From positions 1 through 28,332 of IMG/VR virus record IMGVR_UViG_3300032181_000406: a stretch of DNA of 28,332 nucleotides; one strand, 5' to 3'. The position numbers and the translations under genes are program-made. The DNA is from a virus. The notes under the pieces are model-generated. The model was given only the letters and a program-made list of their open reading frames with translations, did no database searches and was not told the origin of the DNA. Numbering within the stretch: the stretch's first letter is position 1; every line of letters starts with the position of its first letter. This document shows, piece after piece, positions 1 to 8,836 of the stretch.

Positions 1-791
1 CTATTAATATCTTCTAGTTCTTGTTCATTAATATCATCCGATATAGATACAGACCAGTGATTATCACCCTCTAGATATGGTGTTTCGTGTTCTGGATCTA
101 GAATGTTATAACCAATAGGAGATATTGGCCATCTAAAATCAGCATTATATACAAGATAATCTAGATCAGTATCAAACATATCCGGAGATTTGATGATATT
201 TCTCATTGTATCTCTAAACAATAACCAATTATCTTTTTCACCCTCATATTCTTCTACATAATCAGGTAAAACTCGGAAATCACATGCTCTAAGTTGTTTA
301 TCTCTTGTTGCCAACTTTTCGGTGTGCATTTTATCTAGATAAGGTCTCTTTTTAACAAGTTCTAGCATTTGATCTCTTACCTGAACTTCCGAGACTACTT
401 CTTGTGTCCATACTGCTGCTTTAATAGCCTCAAATATAGTTTGTGCCTGCTCTAAAGATAGATCTTCATAAGTATATTTTATCCATGTACTTGTTTTTGT
501 AGCAAAACTATACTTTAATTTTTCTTTTTCTAGTCGATAAGATCCATCTTTTCTGATGTAGAAAAGAATGATACGATCATTTCTATTTGAAAACTCATCA
601 GGAAGATTTTCCAATAGGTTTGTATTTAACTGTTCCGACAGTTGACATGCTTTATACTTTAATTCATCAATATCAGGATTGACAGTTCTAACTAAAATAA
701 ACTTTTGAACTGCATCATATTCTATGAGAGTAGGATTTTCCTCAGGTACAGGAATATCAGTAAAAACAAAATCGTCAGGATTGAATGTCAT
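1..791 (-). CDS. Putative tail-fibre assembly chaperone-like protein, 3' end outside window
   Basis: Reading from the ATG at 791-789 gives 263 codons without a stop, and the frame is still open at base 1, so the C-terminus is missing. The protein is acidic and soluble, with no signal peptide or membrane segment. The middle (about residues 60-130) looks like a small alpha/beta domain. Around residues 175-240 the pattern R-D-x-Q-L-R-A-C-D, then V-L-P-D, W-x-x-F-R-D and finally W-P-I-S-P resembles the phage tail assembly chaperone family (Phage_tail_APC: RD-LL--DW--LPD, W--YR--LRDI, WP). That assignment is inference from short motifs. It is the last gene of the fibre operon seen here, 19 nt after the 1979-aa fibre gene; fibre chaperones commonly sit just downstream of their fibre. 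An alternative is an unrelated conserved cyanophage structural protein. Confidence 0.6.
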   Translation of the reverse strand, partial: MTFNPDDFVFTDIPVPEENPTLIEYDAVQKFILVRTVNPDIDELKYKACQLSEQLNTNLLENLPDEFSNRNDRIILFYIRKDGSYRLEKEKLKYSFATKTSTWIKYTYEDLSLEQAQTIFEAIKAAVWTQEVVSEVQVRDQMLELVKKRPYLDKMHTEKLATRDKQLRACDFRVLPDYVEEYEGEKDNWLLFRDTMRNIIKSPDMFDTDLDYLVYNADFRWPISPIGYNILDPEHETPYLEGDNHWSVSISDDINEQELEDIN

Positions 792-802
792 TGTTTTATT
801 TT

Positions 803-810
803 TATTTAGT
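803..810 (-). promoter_or_regulatory. Weak late-promoter-like octamer ACTAAATA
   Basis: The minus strand reads ACTAAATA in the 19-nt gap before the start at 791. It differs from the T4/cyanophage late consensus NATAAATA at the second position. Similar CTAAATA octamers occur at two other gene junctions in the window (6782-6789 and 7223-7230). The transcription start it would imply (about 797) leaves only a 5-6 nt leader, and CTAAATA arises easily from a TAA stop followed by AT-rich sequence, so this is a weak candidate. Confidence 0.15.
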
Positions 811-3800
811 TTAGTATGCTTTAATCAACCATCTTGTCCAGATGTATGGAGTAATCAAACCAACCTTTTCTTGTGGTGAGAAAGATGGCGTGGGAATAAT
901 TTGCTTATTTTGATCTAAAGTAAATCTACCAGGAAGAACTTCTATTCCTAGATCTCCACTGTTAAATTGTGCTTCAATAATAGGAGTGGATGGTACACCA
1001 GACTGTACTACTCCACCATCAGAAACATTACCATAACTAAATTTAGTGGGATCTCCCTGAACATTTTCTCTAGTTAAATAATGACTATGACTTAATCGAT
1101 TGACAGGTCTGAATTGATTAATACTAATTTGTCTTTCAGCAGCATCAATAGAAGCAACCCATTTGTGAAGATCTCCAGAAGAAACACCGCCAGGAGGAGC
1201 AGTATCTAGATCAATAAAACTGTTAATCTCATTATAAAAAGGGCTACCAACTTCCAATCCAGTCTGTCTATAGTTTACATCAGACCAACTATTGGTAATA
1301 TGCTCTCCATCACGACCATCACCTTGAACCAGAACAATACCACTACAGAATGATGGTTCCCAATCTTCTGTTGTATTTACCCAAGACGAATCACCCGCAG
1401 ATGTAGTTGTAATAGTATCATCAGCATCAAGTTCGATACCATCGAATACAGCATATCCCCAAAGGTTAATGAATGTATTATATTCAGGTTGTTGTGGTAG
1501 AGCATCTGTATTATAATTTACTGTTTGAAGATCATTACTCCTTCCGCCATTTCCACCCCATGAAATTCTACCTTTAAATCCCTGGTCAATAATACCAGTA
1601 ACAAGTTCATGAACGTGAGTTGGAATTTCAAACAATCTCTGTTCTTTCAAAGAAATATCTCCTCTAGATTCTCCTGTTGTGATGAATTCAATAGTAGATT
1701 GAACATCAACGTATCCACTAGTTCTAATACTACCAATGTCAAAGAACTGAGAATCAATAGGTTCTTGTCCTGTAGGTGGTTGTTCTACCTGTGGAATATC
1801 CTGAGCTGATGGAGAAGCAATAGTATCAATGAACCACAATCCACCATGAGATCCAGGAACAAATGCTGATCTATTTGCTGTATTCTTTGCTGGTCCAAAA
1901 TTAGGAGATAGAATAGCGGAAGACTGTCTGTTTCCATCAACAGGACCAGTACCAACTACTTTCTTATTTCTAAGATCAGGTAATCGGAATCTAGGTGGAG
2001 TTCCAACAAATTGCCCATATGTATATCCAAGAACATCAAATAGAGCAGGATATTCTAATGGATCTAAAGATTGACCATCACAGTAAATAAATCCAGGGAA
2101 TCTAGATACGATTGATCCATCGAGTTCACCAAATCCCGTAACTCCCGGATCTACACTATCTTTAAATACTGGCATCATTGTACCAATAGGTAATCCATCA
2201 AATTTAGTGGCATACTTAGTCTCTTCTATAACTGGTCCAGGAAGTAGATTTCTAAGAATAACATTCAAAGAACTATACCACTGTCCAAGAATAGGTTCTT
2301 GTGGTGGAGTTTCGAGGAATACAGTAAATGTTCCTTCGCCATCACCAATAAAAACTGTACCTACTCTCTGGAATCCAGGGAATAATGGAGATAAAAGTCT
2401 TGCTCTAATTAAAGTTCCATTAATAACTTGTATAGCACTGCCAACACCAGCATAAGTAGTATAGTTTCCTGTAAAACTACCACCAGGAGGAACAACTTCT
2501 AGTTCAATACCACTACCTTCATCTGTAAAGAGAGGAACACCACCGGGATTTGTAATACCAGCAAGTACCACAATAGCAGTGCTCTCTACTAACTGACTAG
2601 GAATTGCAGTTGAATCAACACCAAATGTAAAGTTGTCAGGAGTTGTGCCGAAGTTACCAGAGTTTGTAACACTCCAAGGAACAGGAAGATTAACACCAGC
2701 AGTAACTTGGAATACAACTTGTTCACCAGGAATAAGAGATGTAGTGTAATATAATCTAATAACATCAAACTCAGATACTACGGCACTACTTACACCTAAT
2801 TGAACACCATTGACTTCTAAAAATGCCTGTGCTCCAGTTGTAGGATCAGGAGCAATAGAAACAGTAATATCCTCACTAATATCCTGAATTACTTGTAAAT
2901 TACTAAAGACTTCAACAGCAGGATCCTGATTAATTAATGGAACGAATGCTAAAGTATCAGGTTCTAAGTCTGGCTCTGCTTGTGTTGTAACACTCCACGT
3001 AACTAGATTACTACTACCAACAACTACACCAGTGCTAACTGTACTTACAAAGTTTGGAGATGATGTTAATCTTAGTTGTAATCTTTGTCCGTTTTCGATA
3101 GTAGCTGGAGAAGGATCACTAGGATCCGAAGTTCTCCATGCTCCAAAAATATATGTTCCAGGATTACCAGGATCTTCTATTCCTACTCGTAGTTCAGCAC
3201 CATTAGTAGCGGTAACGTCAACTACTTGGTTAATACCACCAATAGTTACTTGATTAGATTCAACCAAAGTATTGATTGGTTGTAAAAATAGATCTTGGAA
3301 ACTAAAAGAAGAAGGACTTGTATCTGGAGGATCTCCAGTTGTTACAACCCATACAACTTCAGAACCATCACCAGGAGTTACAGTTACAGAATATCCAATG
3401 TTATACAAGAATCCAGTATTAATTCTAAGTTGAATGTAATAATTATTTCTTACAGCAGCACCAATACCCCATGGAGTAGTTAGTAGTGTTGCTATGTCTG
3501 GTGCTGTTCTAATAGCAGCACTTTGACCATTTGTAATTACATCAAATGATACAGTTCCTGTAATACCTGTGATTTGAACAATTTCAGATTCTACCTCGGT
3601 ATCTGGATCTACAGGTCCAGCAGGAGTAAAACTAAAAGGATCAGGTATTGTATCTTGAGGAGGCCAGGCAACAATTACAAGACCATCTTCTCCAGGACCA
3701 AATCCATTTTCAGAATTTGTTAAAGGAGATGTAATATTGGTGAATACAGCAGGATCATAATACCATCCACCACCAGTACCACCTGTAGCGTCAAGATCTT

Positions 3801-6750
3801 CAGACTCGGAAGGAGAAACAATAGATCCAATACGACCACCAAACTCATCAAACTTATCAGTGGTAGTAGTACCGCCAGTACCCCATCCACCACCGGCACC
3901 TCCACCGCCACCACCTTTAGTGGGGTTGTCTTCTCCATCATCACCTACAGAAATAATAGTACCAATAGGTTCAAGTGCTCCACCACCTAAGTTTTGGTTT
4001 CCATTTTGTGATGGTTCTGGAATTGTGGTATCACCACCGGCACCACCGCCACCACCACCGCCTCCAGCAACTACAAGAGTTTGAAGAACAGCAGAACTGA
4101 AAATATCTCCAACTAGTTGGTTGACACCAGAAGCACCGCCACCTCCTCCTCCACCACCGGAGAATTCATTAACAGCACCAGACCCGCCATTACCACCTGT
4201 AGCAAAACCAACGCCACCAGCTCCTCCAGCAGCACCATTGGCAAAACTATCACCATCTTCTCCTGCTGTGCCAACAATAATTTGTACTCTTCTATTATCA
4301 GGATCTTCCCAGAATGCAGCAGGGGAAGAAAGAGTTCCAGAGACCCAGTTTCCAGGAGCTCCTCTACCGCCAATACTGTTTGGTTGATCATCACCACCAT
4401 CACCACCACCAGCACCATAGACATAGAAATCAACCTCATCTGCCCAGTTAGGTAAGAATAATGTAGTGTCTTGTCCTCCCGTTTTTATGTCATATGTATA
4501 TTCATCTTTACGAGTAAGAACAGCAAATTTTTCTGTGACAAATGTAGCACCAAGACCTATTCTGTACGTCATCTCAACAACAGTTCCTGGTGGTCCTGCT
4601 TCAATACCAACATAAGCAGTACCATTGTTAACAGTAACTGCAGTTTGATACACTACATCATTAGTGGATACTCCAGCATTTGAAAATGGAGTAGCACTAA
4701 CAAGACTCAACGTAGTAGCAGCATCTAATCCTTGAAGATTAATTGGAGAAACAACAAATTCACCAGCATTTTCAACAACCTGAAATTCACTTTTAAATCT
4801 TTCTGGAACAATTCTAGGATCTCTAGTTGTTAGAGTTATTGTATCTGTAACATACGGAGGAACATTAAATACCGGACCAAGAGTAGGATTACCTAAAGGA
4901 CCACCATTTGGAGGACCTTGGAATACGATAGAACTTGTTAAAGTTTGATCATAAGAAGTAGAAGATCTAAATCGTAAATTCAATACATCGCCATTTTCTA
5001 CAAATATAGATGTTGACCAACTACCAGTATCATTTTTTCTTATTTCAGCACCACCCTGATTAACAACAGCAGCAATTCTTACATCTTCTCCATCGACAGC
5101 ACTAGTGTCGATAGGTAATGTTGGATTACCATCATCCCCAGCGAGAGGATCTTCTAAATCATTATATGCTCCATCTGGATATTCTACACCAAGTCCACTA
5201 ATAGGAACATCAACATAATATAACCTATCCACTTCGGCATTAGGTAGTGTAGTTGTTGTAGATACTCTTACTTTTCTGTATTGATTAAGTATAAAAACAG
5301 CATCATTATTACCACCATTAATTCTAATCTGATCTAAATCTTGATATCCAGTTCCTCTTTCGACGATTTCTAAAATAGCAATGCCGAAAGCAGGATCAGC
5401 TTGGAGAGTTCTAATTGTGAGGCCAGTAGCAGATGGGGTGGTAAGATTGGTAGTGGTGTATATCGTGTTATTAGTATATCCCGTTCCTTGTTGGTTGATA
5501 TCAATTTCAACATCATCGGAGAATGTAAAAATAGGACTTAAAGTAATGGGATCAGGATATCTATCTACTTCTGTCCAGATTTGTTGATCATCATTTCTAG
5601 TTCCTACTATTTGAGTTACTTCGAAGTTTCCATTGCCTTGATTAGCACCATATGTTCCAGCTGGATTATTGTCAAATCCACCTGGCAAAGTTTTATTTGG
5701 AACGGCAAATATAGTTAAATCACCAGTAGTTTTTGTAGTATAATCTAAACCAATAAGAGTTCTTGCTGTAATAGAATCTCCTAAAGTTAAATCATTAATA
5801 GTTTGTACCCAGTTAACTCCATCGGTAGAGATTTCAATATCACCAGTAGATTCTGCTTCGACAATAGTATCATCATCGATACCTGTGATAGGAAATGTTC
5901 TTGTCTTATAAGTACCAAAATCAAAATCTCTTTGGTCAATAAAATCAGTAAATACACCATCAAATAATGAAGTTACTTCCTGAAGTTGTGCTCTTGTAGT
6001 AATACTCCAAGTGTCTGATACAGCACCATTAGTGCCAGTCTCATTCCAATATTCATCAGAAATAGTAAGTGTTACGTTTGTATTAGTGGTATACCAATCT
6101 TCTGTAAGAATTCTAAGTCTTACTGTATTTCCTGCCTGTACTGTAAAATAAACATTTCCTGATGTATTTCCACTAGCCGATGCTGGTTCAACTACCGTAA
6201 CATTGTTTCCGGAAATATTAATAATTTCTCCTGTAATGTTAGGAGTATCAACATATCTTCCTACTGCTAATTGACCAACATTTCCGGAAGTAACAGTAAA
6301 CGTTTTGCTACCGTTAGTTGTACTTGCTGTAATTGCTATAAATTGATCTTGTTCTCTAATATATGGACCATCGTTAATACTAAATGCTGCTTCTGCTGAG
6401 TTTGGATATACTCCTTTAGGACCACTAGCAGATACAGCAATACGAATAGGAACTCTAAGTTCTATTCCAGAGACTTGAATTGCTTGAGAATAATATGTTG
6501 TGTTCTTTTCAAATACACCAATAAATGAACCAGATGTGGGATTTGTTCTACCAAATTGATCAGTAAATGAAAAGAAATCTGGTTGTGCGTCAGGAAGTTT
6601 CGTACCTACAGTGACATCATCAGTTCCTTCCCCAATCTGAACCTGAAAAGTAATATTAGTATTCCAAGTATCTGGAGTTGGATACCTTAATTCAATAAAA
6701 TCACCAGGATTAACAATAACCCCAGTAGAGCCTGCTGGAAGAAATGGCAT
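811..6750 (-). CDS. Mosaic tail-fibre protein: Ig-like repeats, glycine-rich domain, tail-collar domain (1979 aa)
   Basis: Probable distal tail-fibre/adhesin component of the virion. Residues 1-750 are beta-rich modules, including a small G-x-G-Y...D-x-I-x-I-x-G module near 455-480. Residues about 752-1030 are a glycine-rich domain with runs of 8 Gly, ending in the typical G-x-D-G-L-V-I-V. About 1037-1465 holds four Ig-like repeats of roughly 100-115 residues, most starting F-x-F and most ending W-S/V-V-T-T or similar. A tail-collar domain (PF07484 type: GFIYCDGQ, YPALF, LPDLR) lies at about 1525-1600. His-x-His motifs occur near 1710 (HVH) and 1890 (HSH), and the protein ends in L-I-K-A-Y, close to the L-I-R-A-Y end of the 569-aa collar protein. 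The N-terminus starts in mid Ig-like domain (NPGDFIELRY). The ATG at 6750 has an in-frame stop 21 nt upstream and no clear Shine-Dalgarno. The domain calls are strong; the exact role in the tail is inferred. Confidence 0.9.
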   Translation of the reverse strand: MPFLPAGSTGVIVNPGDFIELRYPTPDTWNTNITFQVQIGEGTDDVTVGTKLPDAQPDFFSFTDQFGRTNPTSGSFIGVFEKNTTYYSQAIQVSGIELRVPIRIAVSASGPKGVYPNSAEAAFSINDGPYIREQDQFIAITASTTNGSKTFTVTSGNVGQLAVGRYVDTPNITGEIINISGNNVTVVEPASASGNTSGNVYFTVQAGNTVRLRILTEDWYTTNTNVTLTISDEYWNETGTNGAVSDTWSITTRAQLQEVTSLFDGVFTDFIDQRDFDFGTYKTRTFPITGIDDDTIVEAESTGDIEISTDGVNWVQTINDLTLGDSITARTLIGLDYTTKTTGDLTIFAVPNKTLPGGFDNNPAGTYGANQGNGNFEVTQIVGTRNDDQQIWTEVDRYPDPITLSPIFTFSDDVEIDINQQGTGYTNNTIYTTTNLTTPSATGLTIRTLQADPAFGIAILEIVERGTGYQDLDQIRINGGNNDAVFILNQYRKVRVSTTTTLPNAEVDRLYYVDVPISGLGVEYPDGAYNDLEDPLAGDDGNPTLPIDTSAVDGEDVRIAAVVNQGGAEIRKNDTGSWSTSIFVENGDVLNLRFRSSTSYDQTLTSSIVFQGPPNGGPLGNPTLGPVFNVPPYVTDTITLTTRDPRIVPERFKSEFQVVENAGEFVVSPINLQGLDAATTLSLVSATPFSNAGVSTNDVVYQTAVTVNNGTAYVGIEAGPPGTVVEMTYRIGLGATFVTEKFAVLTRKDEYTYDIKTGGQDTTLFLPNWADEVDFYVYGAGGGDGGDDQPNSIGGRGAPGNWVSGTLSSPAAFWEDPDNRRVQIIVGTAGEDGDSFANGAAGGAGGVGFATGGNGGSGAVNEFSGGGGGGGGASGVNQLVGDIFSSAVLQTLVVAGGGGGGGGAGGDTTIPEPSQNGNQNLGGGALEPIGTIISVGDDGEDNPTKGGGGGGAGGGWGTGGTTTTDKFDEFGGRIGSIVSPSESEDLDATGGTGGGWYYDPAVFTNITSPLTNSENGFGPGEDGLVIVAWPPQDTIPDPFSFTPAGPVDPDTEVESEIVQITGITGTVSFDVITNGQSAAIRTAPDIATLLTTPWGIGAAVRNNYYIQLRINTGFLYNIGYSVTVTPGDGSEVVWVVTTGDPPDTSPSSFSFQDLFLQPINTLVESNQVTIGGINQVVDVTATNGAELRVGIEDPGNPGTYIFGAWRTSDPSDPSPATIENGQRLQLRLTSSPNFVSTVSTGVVVGSSNLVTWSVTTQAEPDLEPDTLAFVPLINQDPAVEVFSNLQVIQDISEDITVSIAPDPTTGAQAFLEVNGVQLGVSSAVVSEFDVIRLYYTTSLIPGEQVVFQVTAGVNLPVPWSVTNSGNFGTTPDNFTFGVDSTAIPSQLVESTAIVVLAGITNPGGVPLFTDEGSGIELEVVPPGGSFTGNYTTYAGVGSAIQVINGTLIRARLLSPLFPGFQRVGTVFIGDGEGTFTVFLETPPQEPILGQWYSSLNVILRNLLPGPVIEETKYATKFDGLPIGTMMPVFKDSVDPGVTGFGELDGSIVSRFPGFIYCDGQSLDPLEYPALFDVLGYTYGQFVGTPPRFRLPDLRNKKVVGTGPVDGNRQSSAILSPNFGPAKNTANRSAFVPGSHGGLWFIDTIASPSAQDIPQVEQPPTGQEPIDSQFFDIGSIRTSGYVDVQSTIEFITTGESRGDISLKEQRLFEIPTHVHELVTGIIDQGFKGRISWGGNGGRSNDLQTVNYNTDALPQQPEYNTFINLWGYAVFDGIELDADDTITTTSAGDSSWVNTTEDWEPSFCSGIVLVQGDGRDGEHITNSWSDVNYRQTGLEVGSPFYNEINSFIDLDTAPPGGVSSGDLHKWVASIDAAERQISINQFRPVNRLSHSHYLTRENVQGDPTKFSYGNVSDGGVVQSGVPSTPIIEAQFNSGDLGIEVLPGRFTLDQNKQIIPTPSFSPQEKVGLITPYIWTRWLIKAY

Positions 6751-6781
6751 GTTGCTACGAAAATTCCATTACTAGTCCTAC

Positions 6782-6789
6782 TATTTAGG
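6782..6789 (-). promoter_or_regulatory. Late-promoter-like octamer CCTAAATA before the 1979-aa gene
   Basis: The minus strand reads CCTAAATA across the TAA stop of the 65-aa gene, 32 nt upstream of the ATG at 6750. That places it at a suitable distance for a late promoter of the 1979-aa fibre gene, but it differs from NATAAATA at position 2. The same octamer recurs at 7223-7230. Overlap with a stop codon makes chance occurrence plausible. Confidence 0.25.
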
Positions 6790-6982
6790 CTTGATTCTGC
6801 TCGTCTAGTGCTTTAATATCTACCCACGGACCTCCATTTACTCTCACTTGAAGAGGAATAGATGCTTTTATTTCCGATTGCTCGTCGATATTGTTTAAAC
6901 TAATTCTTCCGGATTTATAAAAATCCGATTTTTCTGGATGAATACCAGACTGGTTAATTTTATTCTTCTTAAATTCTTTCAT
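6785..6982 (-). CDS. Small protein resembling the isolated first half of an Ig-like fibre domain (65 aa)
   Basis: The start ATG overlaps the TGA stop of the 77-aa gene as ATGA (4 nt), so translation is probably coupled. The N-terminal ~25 residues are basic and lysine-rich. Residues about 28-58 (ISLNNI...SEIKA...QVRVNGGPWVDIK) align by eye with the C-terminal segment of the three glycine-rich paralogues (sEIkT..PD.QVSVN.Gg) and with the first half of the Ig-like repeats in the 1979-aa protein. There is no room for the second half of the sandwich, yet the next gene begins with a segment like that second half. No family is recognised. It may be a fibre adaptor, or a remnant of a split fibre gene. 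I am confident that it is a gene, not of its function. Confidence 0.75.
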   Translation of the reverse strand: MKEFKKNKINQSGIHPEKSDFYKSGRISLNNIDEQSEIKASIPLQVRVNGGPWVDIKALDEQNQA

Positions 6983-7212
6983 AGTGTACTAAAAAATGTA
7001 TTAATCAATGTTTGAATGTTATCAGGTAAAGAAGAAATATCGTCTCCTTGATTATAGTTTTCTTTTCTTTTAGTTGATGTCTTTACCTGAAAAGGAGTTT
7101 CCGAGTTAGAATCAAAATTATATTGTTCAGTTGTATATACCACCTCCACATATGGATCACTAATACGCGGATATTTAAATTGAACTGCCGAAATAAATGT
7201 TGTACTGTCCAT
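6979..7212 (-). CDS. Small hypothetical fibre-operon protein (77 aa)
   Basis: It is preceded by 13 nt after the 536-aa gene and overlaps the next gene by 4 nt (ATGA). There is no signal peptide or membrane segment, and the protein is polar and rich in Ser, Thr and Asn. Residues about 18-47 (YVEVVYTTEQYNF...PFQVKT) resemble the second half of the Ig-like fibre modules (GD-x-I-x-L-R-x-x-T/S...V-x-T-T), while the C-terminal 25 residues look helical. The upstream 536-aa protein ends in the matching first half, so the two could form one domain. I do not recognise a family. The packed operon position and the coupled overlap argue that it is a real gene. Confidence 0.75.
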   Translation of the reverse strand: MDSTTFISAVQFKYPRISDPYVEVVYTTEQYNFDSNSETPFQVKTSTKRKENYNQGDDISSLPDNIQTLINTFFSTL

Positions 7213-7222
7213 GGTTTTTAGA

Positions 7223-7230
7223 TATTTAGG
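7223..7230 (-). promoter_or_regulatory. Late-promoter-like octamer CCTAAATA before the 77-aa gene
   Basis: It is the same octamer as at 6782-6789, overlapping the TAA stop of the 536-aa gene and lying 10 nt upstream of the ATG at 7212. The implied transcription start (about 7217) would leave a leader of only about 5 nt, so it is a poor promoter candidate for this gene. Confidence 0.15.
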
Positions 7231-8836
7231 ATGAAGGTGGTGTACCTATTTGTCTCATGTTCTGCCAAGTAGAACTACTATTAACACTTACTTGACTATC
7301 TGGATCTTCTGTCTTGATTTCTACGGGTATTTCACTATCATTGATATTAATTTGCTGTGAGAATATATACTGCTGGTTTAAGTCAGGAACAACAGTATCA
7401 ATATCTGGATTAGGATAAGCGTTAGGAGATAATGGTTGCCCTTCAGCATCAAATGTTTCTTCTAAACGTGGTGCTCTAGTTGTACAATTAAAAGTATAAC
7501 TATCCGTCCCAATACTTATCGAGTAAGAACGAGTAGTTGTTTGACCAACAACAAATCCACCAGAAGTACCACCGGGAGTTCTTGATTGATTGAACGGGGC
7601 AGATGTATATCTCACAAAAATAAATTTCTGTGTAGTGGGAACCAAAATTTGATTTGTAGTCCAACTGCTAGCATTTAAACTGAGTCTTGTTCCTACACCA
7701 GAGACAGAATTACATCTACAAGGCATATCAGTTGTATTTCCCCAATCAACCCTAGAATAGTAATCTTGATCGTCTTCTGCGTTTAGAATAGTATTTCCAC
7801 TAGCAGTTTTAGTTCCACCGCTGCTGGTTCCGATTGGTATACCATTTCCTAAAGTTTTAGGACCTGGATTGTTATCGTTAAATACTCTGGCTGTTGTAGA
7901 ACTGAATGTTCTTAAGGTCGGACTAGCAATAGTATTTCTTGCTTCCAAAACATATGTTCTAGTTGCCGGAGAATTAGATCCTGCAGTTGAATTTAATCCT
8001 GTATTAATAGTAGTGGTATTACCAGTTGCTGCTGTACCCAATCCAGTGGCAACAATAGGACCACTAGAACTATTTGCTCTAATACGGACAGCATTAGCAA
8101 GAGTGACACCCCATTGGAAAGTTACATTACTGCTTGGATTGCCATTTGCAGATGTCTGAGTTGTCGATGTAAAGAAAGAAATACTTGGTGGAGTAAAATT
8201 ATAGATTAGTCTAGCGCCACCTCGAGCCCCTGATCCTGCTGGGGCTTCTGTTTGCGTGAATCCGCCAGGTCCGAAAGAGATCTCGATTTTATTACCAGCA
8301 CCTCCACCACCCATCGTTCCTCCATTAGTACCAGCAGGTCCTTGACAGGCACCACCATATCCTATTCCCTGCCCTCCTTGATTGTCACTATTTCCTCTAG
8401 GGCATCCCCCAGCACCGCCACCGACTCCATCAGGGTTTCCATCATCATCACCACCAGATCTTCCAGGTCTTACACTATCACCGGGACCAAACTGGCCTCC
8501 GCCACCTCCACCTCCACCATTATCATCTGTTCCTCTACCTCCACCATTAGCTTGAATAGTAAGTCCGCTCCATCCAGAAATGAAACTACTACCCCCGCTG
8601 TTATTAATACTTCCACCGCTACCAACTCTAATGCTTATATTTTGACCATTTGATACAGGTCTTGCGGGTCCGGCGGAAACCCATCCGCCACCGCCGCCTC
8701 CGCCTCCTTGACGGTCATTATCATCATCACGATATCCACCTCCACCTCCACCAATGACAACACCCCTCATACTAATTACGCCAAAGGGAACATTAAAATT
8801 ATAATTTCCTGGTGAGTTATAATTGACGTTAATCAT
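7226..8836 (-). CDS. Glycine-rich tail-fibre paralogue, copy 3 (536 aa)
   Basis: Probable virion adhesin or fibre component. Residues 1-35 (INVNY, FNVPFGVISMRGVVIGGGGGG) followed by 36-213 form a glycine-rich domain of the phage Gly_rich_2 type: an initial beta hairpin, Gly runs broken by V-S-N-G-Q-x-I-x-I-x-V-G-x-G-G, and a closing G-G-A-R-L-I-Y strand. Residues about 215-320 are an Ig/PKD-like domain, 320-450 a second beta module, and 450-536 the C-terminal segment shared with the 873- and 551-aa proteins, ending M-R-Q-I-G-T-P-P-S-S. The start codon directly abuts the TAA of the 873-aa gene in the same frame, with an AGG about 12 nt upstream. The first 23 residues resemble those of the 551-aa copy (INVNY, VPF or IPF, VIS), so these two are the closest pair in their tips. 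The receptor role is inferred. Confidence 0.9.
   Translation of the reverse strand: MINVNYNSPGNYNFNVPFGVISMRGVVIGGGGGGYRDDDNDRQGGGGGGGGWVSAGPARPVSNGQNISIRVGSGGSINNSGGSSFISGWSGLTIQANGGGRGTDDNGGGGGGGGQFGPGDSVRPGRSGGDDDGNPDGVGGGAGGCPRGNSDNQGGQGIGYGGACQGPAGTNGGTMGGGGAGNKIEISFGPGGFTQTEAPAGSGARGGARLIYNFTPPSISFFTSTTQTSANGNPSSNVTFQWGVTLANAVRIRANSSSGPIVATGLGTAATGNTTTINTGLNSTAGSNSPATRTYVLEARNTIASPTLRTFSSTTARVFNDNNPGPKTLGNGIPIGTSSGGTKTASGNTILNAEDDQDYYSRVDWGNTTDMPCRCNSVSGVGTRLSLNASSWTTNQILVPTTQKFIFVRYTSAPFNQSRTPGGTSGGFVVGQTTTRSYSISIGTDSYTFNCTTRAPRLEETFDAEGQPLSPNAYPNPDIDTVVPDLNQQYIFSQQININDSEIPVEIKTEDPDSQVSVNSSSTWQNMRQIGTPPSS
7229..7483 (-). repeat. Paralogous C-terminal coding repeat, copy in the 536-aa gene
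   Basis: This encodes the ~85-residue module T-T-R-A-P...D-I-D-T...Q-V-S-V-N...M-R-Q-I-G-T-P. The same module is encoded at 8840-9079 and 11466-11717. Similarity is visible at DNA level as well as protein level, especially in the last ~90 bases before the stop, which implies gene duplication within the operon. Confidence 0.85.

Noticed and set aside
1609-5587. Plus-strand open frames opposite the 1979-aa fibre gene
   Set aside because: Low-complexity products (poly-Pro, poly-Ser/Thr) that are antisense reads of Gly- and Thr/Val-rich codons; no ribosome-binding sites, and all other genes are on the minus strand.
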